Below are positions 38,910 to 40,006 of a DNA stretch of 40,006 bases, one piece after another. Position numbers and translations under genes: made by a program. The DNA lies in the NCBI GenBank assembly GCA_037138855.1, contig JBAXHO010000009.1:1-40006 (forward strand). Reading direction: 5' to 3'. Under the pieces are notes generated by a model. That model made no database searches and was not told where the DNA came from. It was given only the letters and a program-made list of their open reading frames with translations. This DNA comes from JBAXHO01 sp037138855 (lineage in GTDB: Bacteria > Patescibacteriota > Dojkabacteria > B142 > OLB20). How positions within the stretch are numbered: position 1 is the first letter of the stretch; the number at the start of each line of letters is the position of its first letter.

Positions 38910-39737
38910 ATGAAATCACTTTCTACCAGAACAAGGATAATTATTTTAAGTTCAGTTGTAACTGTATTTTTCCTTTTTATCCAAGAAATTGATTTTCGCA
39001 TTATTACGAATATTAATTTTCCTTTTGATCCCTGGAAACCATTAATTCTTGGTCTGATTATTTATGTTGGTACTTTTTGGGTATTATTTTTTAAAGTAAA
39101 AGGGGAGAGATTACTTACTATACTTTTATTTCCTGCAATAAATATTTTCGCCTTAACGCTTTTTTCTGAATTAATTGTAGACAATGTTTTAAATGGAGTA
39201 GAACAATTTGGAGCAATCTTTATTTCAATAATTATTTTTTGGGGGTATACATATATTTCTCTTTTGATTGCAAATATCTTAAATACAGCTCATTTAGCTG
39301 ATATTCCACTAGAGCAAGCAGCCAAAGCTGCCCAATTTGTGCTGACTTTGATTACAGCATATATTATGTTCTTTATTCTTTTTAGTAATGATATTTTTAT
39401 TATTTTAAAAATTGGGATAGTAGTGTTATTAGCATTTCTTTCAAGTTATAACTCACTTTGGACAATAGATCTCAAAGCTAGACAACGTTTTACCGCAAGT
39501 CTTATAATTGCTTTACTAATGTGTTTTGCCAGTATGATTATAAGTATCTGGCCAATTTCTGCTCCATATATTGCGTTAATTTTGACTTTACTGTTTTATA
39601 TTTTCTTAGGAATTTCTTTAGAAATTCGGGAAATAATTAGTAGTTCAGTTTGGATTGAGTACAATGTTTTATTTCTCTTAATTCTGGTATTGATTATTTT
39701 AGTTGCAGAGTGGGGTATTAATGGAACGGTGATTTAG
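38910..39737 (+). CDS. Integral membrane protein of unknown function
   Basis: A 275-aa protein with about eight hydrophobic helices spread over its whole length (for example IIILSSVVTVFFLFI, LILGLIIYVGTFWVLFF and, at the end, NVLFLLILVLIILVAEW). A loop with HLADIPLEQAAKAAQFV lies in the middle. No conserved catalytic or transport motif is recognised. It follows ruvB by seven bases and may be co-transcribed, though the function need not be related. Similar unnamed membrane proteins occur in CPR genomes. Confidence 0.65.
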   Translation: MKSLSTRTRIIILSSVVTVFFLFIQEIDFRIITNINFPFDPWKPLILGLIIYVGTFWVLFFKVKGERLLTILLFPAINIFALTLFSELIVDNVLNGVEQFGAIFISIIIFWGYTYISLLIANILNTAHLADIPLEQAAKAAQFVLTLITAYIMFFILFSNDIFIILKIGIVVLLAFLSSYNSLWTIDLKARQRFTASLIIALLMCFASMIISIWPISAPYIALILTLLFYIFLGISLEIREIISSSVWIEYNVLFLLILVLIILVAEWGINGTVI

Positions 39738-40006
39738 TACTGGAATCAGGAATCTGGAATTAGAAATCGAAGATCGAATGTCGAATCTCGAATTTCCATA
39801 AAATTTGTATTAAAAATTGATTGTCCTCAGTTTGACTTCTTGATAATATAAAAAATATATTAATCATTTATTTCTGTCCAATCCAAATTTTCATGGAAAA
39901 TAATAAGCGATTTAGCAGTAAAATTTCCCCATTATTAGTTTGTATTTGTTTTCACTAGTGTCGCGTTAAGGATGCAGTAATGTCAGCTGTTCTGAGATAT
40001 CAACAT
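39738..40006. repeat. Repeat-like spacer and window end
   Basis: Bases 39741-39797 are a degenerate run of words such as GGAATCTGGAAT and ATCGAATGTCGAATCTCGAA; the 12-base GGAATCTGGAAT is also found in reverse orientation near 7870-7885. A possible promoter follows, TTGACT (39832-39837), 18 bases, TATATT. A 21-codon frame starts at ATG 39893 and ends at TAG 39956-39958; it is too short to call. The last bases could belong to a gene that continues outside. Confidence 0.4.

Noticed and set aside
39893..39958. Small gene of 21 codons at the window end
   Set aside because: It is too short and matches nothing known. A real gene may begin nearby but continue beyond the window.

Overview
The window looks like a chromosomal segment of an AT-rich Patescibacteria (Candidate Phyla Radiation) bacterium. 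The evidence is the mix of core genes with small hypothetical proteins of a type common in that group, several secreted or membrane proteins built from CPR-style modules, and almost no Shine-Dalgarno sequences before start codons. TGA is used as a stop (for example after lspA and ruvA), so the code is the standard bacterial one and not the TGA-glycine code of Gracilibacteria. I cannot name a class.

Layout. (1) 1-9265 is mostly housekeeping: rpsF-ssb-rpsR with a clear terminator, a 672-aa protein of unclear role, an S41 processing protease, the convergent rpmE-prfA-prmC operon on the minus strand, a metallo-beta-lactamase-fold protein without metal ligands, a repeat-rich spacer, and dnaB. (2) 9310-28094 is the accessory part: a minus-strand dockerin/cohesin gene pair, then two giant plus-strand genes (1902 and 2968 aa) made of tail-fibre-like repeats, then a small membrane-anchored protein. 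A divergent intergenic hub at 12190-12592 drives both directions and contains a likely small RNA with its own promoter and terminator. The block is bracketed by two inverted copies of a short element with terminal inverted repeats. (3) 28198-29800 holds two small CPR-type hypothetical genes and a tRNA-Leu(CAA) whose 3' end is duplicated 136 bp downstream. (4) 29807-39737 is again mostly core: a membrane protein with a charged tail, an M16 protease, an Lgt-like protein next to lspA, an RluD-type pseudouridine synthase, a LytR-CpsA-Psr-like protein, yebC, ruvC-ruvA-ruvB and an integral membrane protein.

How the genes fit together. The core genes cover translation, replication start-up, release-factor modification and Holliday-junction resolution. 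The accessory block appears to build the cell surface. A dockerin protein and a membrane-anchored cohesin protein could dock to each other, and two very large repetitive fibres (one secreted with an S74 chaperone domain, one anchored by an N-terminal membrane helix and lacking S74) carry lectin-like domains and regularly placed cysteine pairs. CPR cells are typically small and host-attached, so a role in attachment is a reasonable inference, but nothing in the sequence proves it.

The most unusual points are the cohesin-dockerin operon in this context, the inverted mobile-element-like copies flanking the surface locus, a 1.3-kb internal duplication in the 2968-aa gene where the flanks stayed similar while the central binding domain diverged, the candidate small RNA, the tRNA 3'-end duplication, and catalytically depleted relatives of two enzymes (MBL fold and Lgt).
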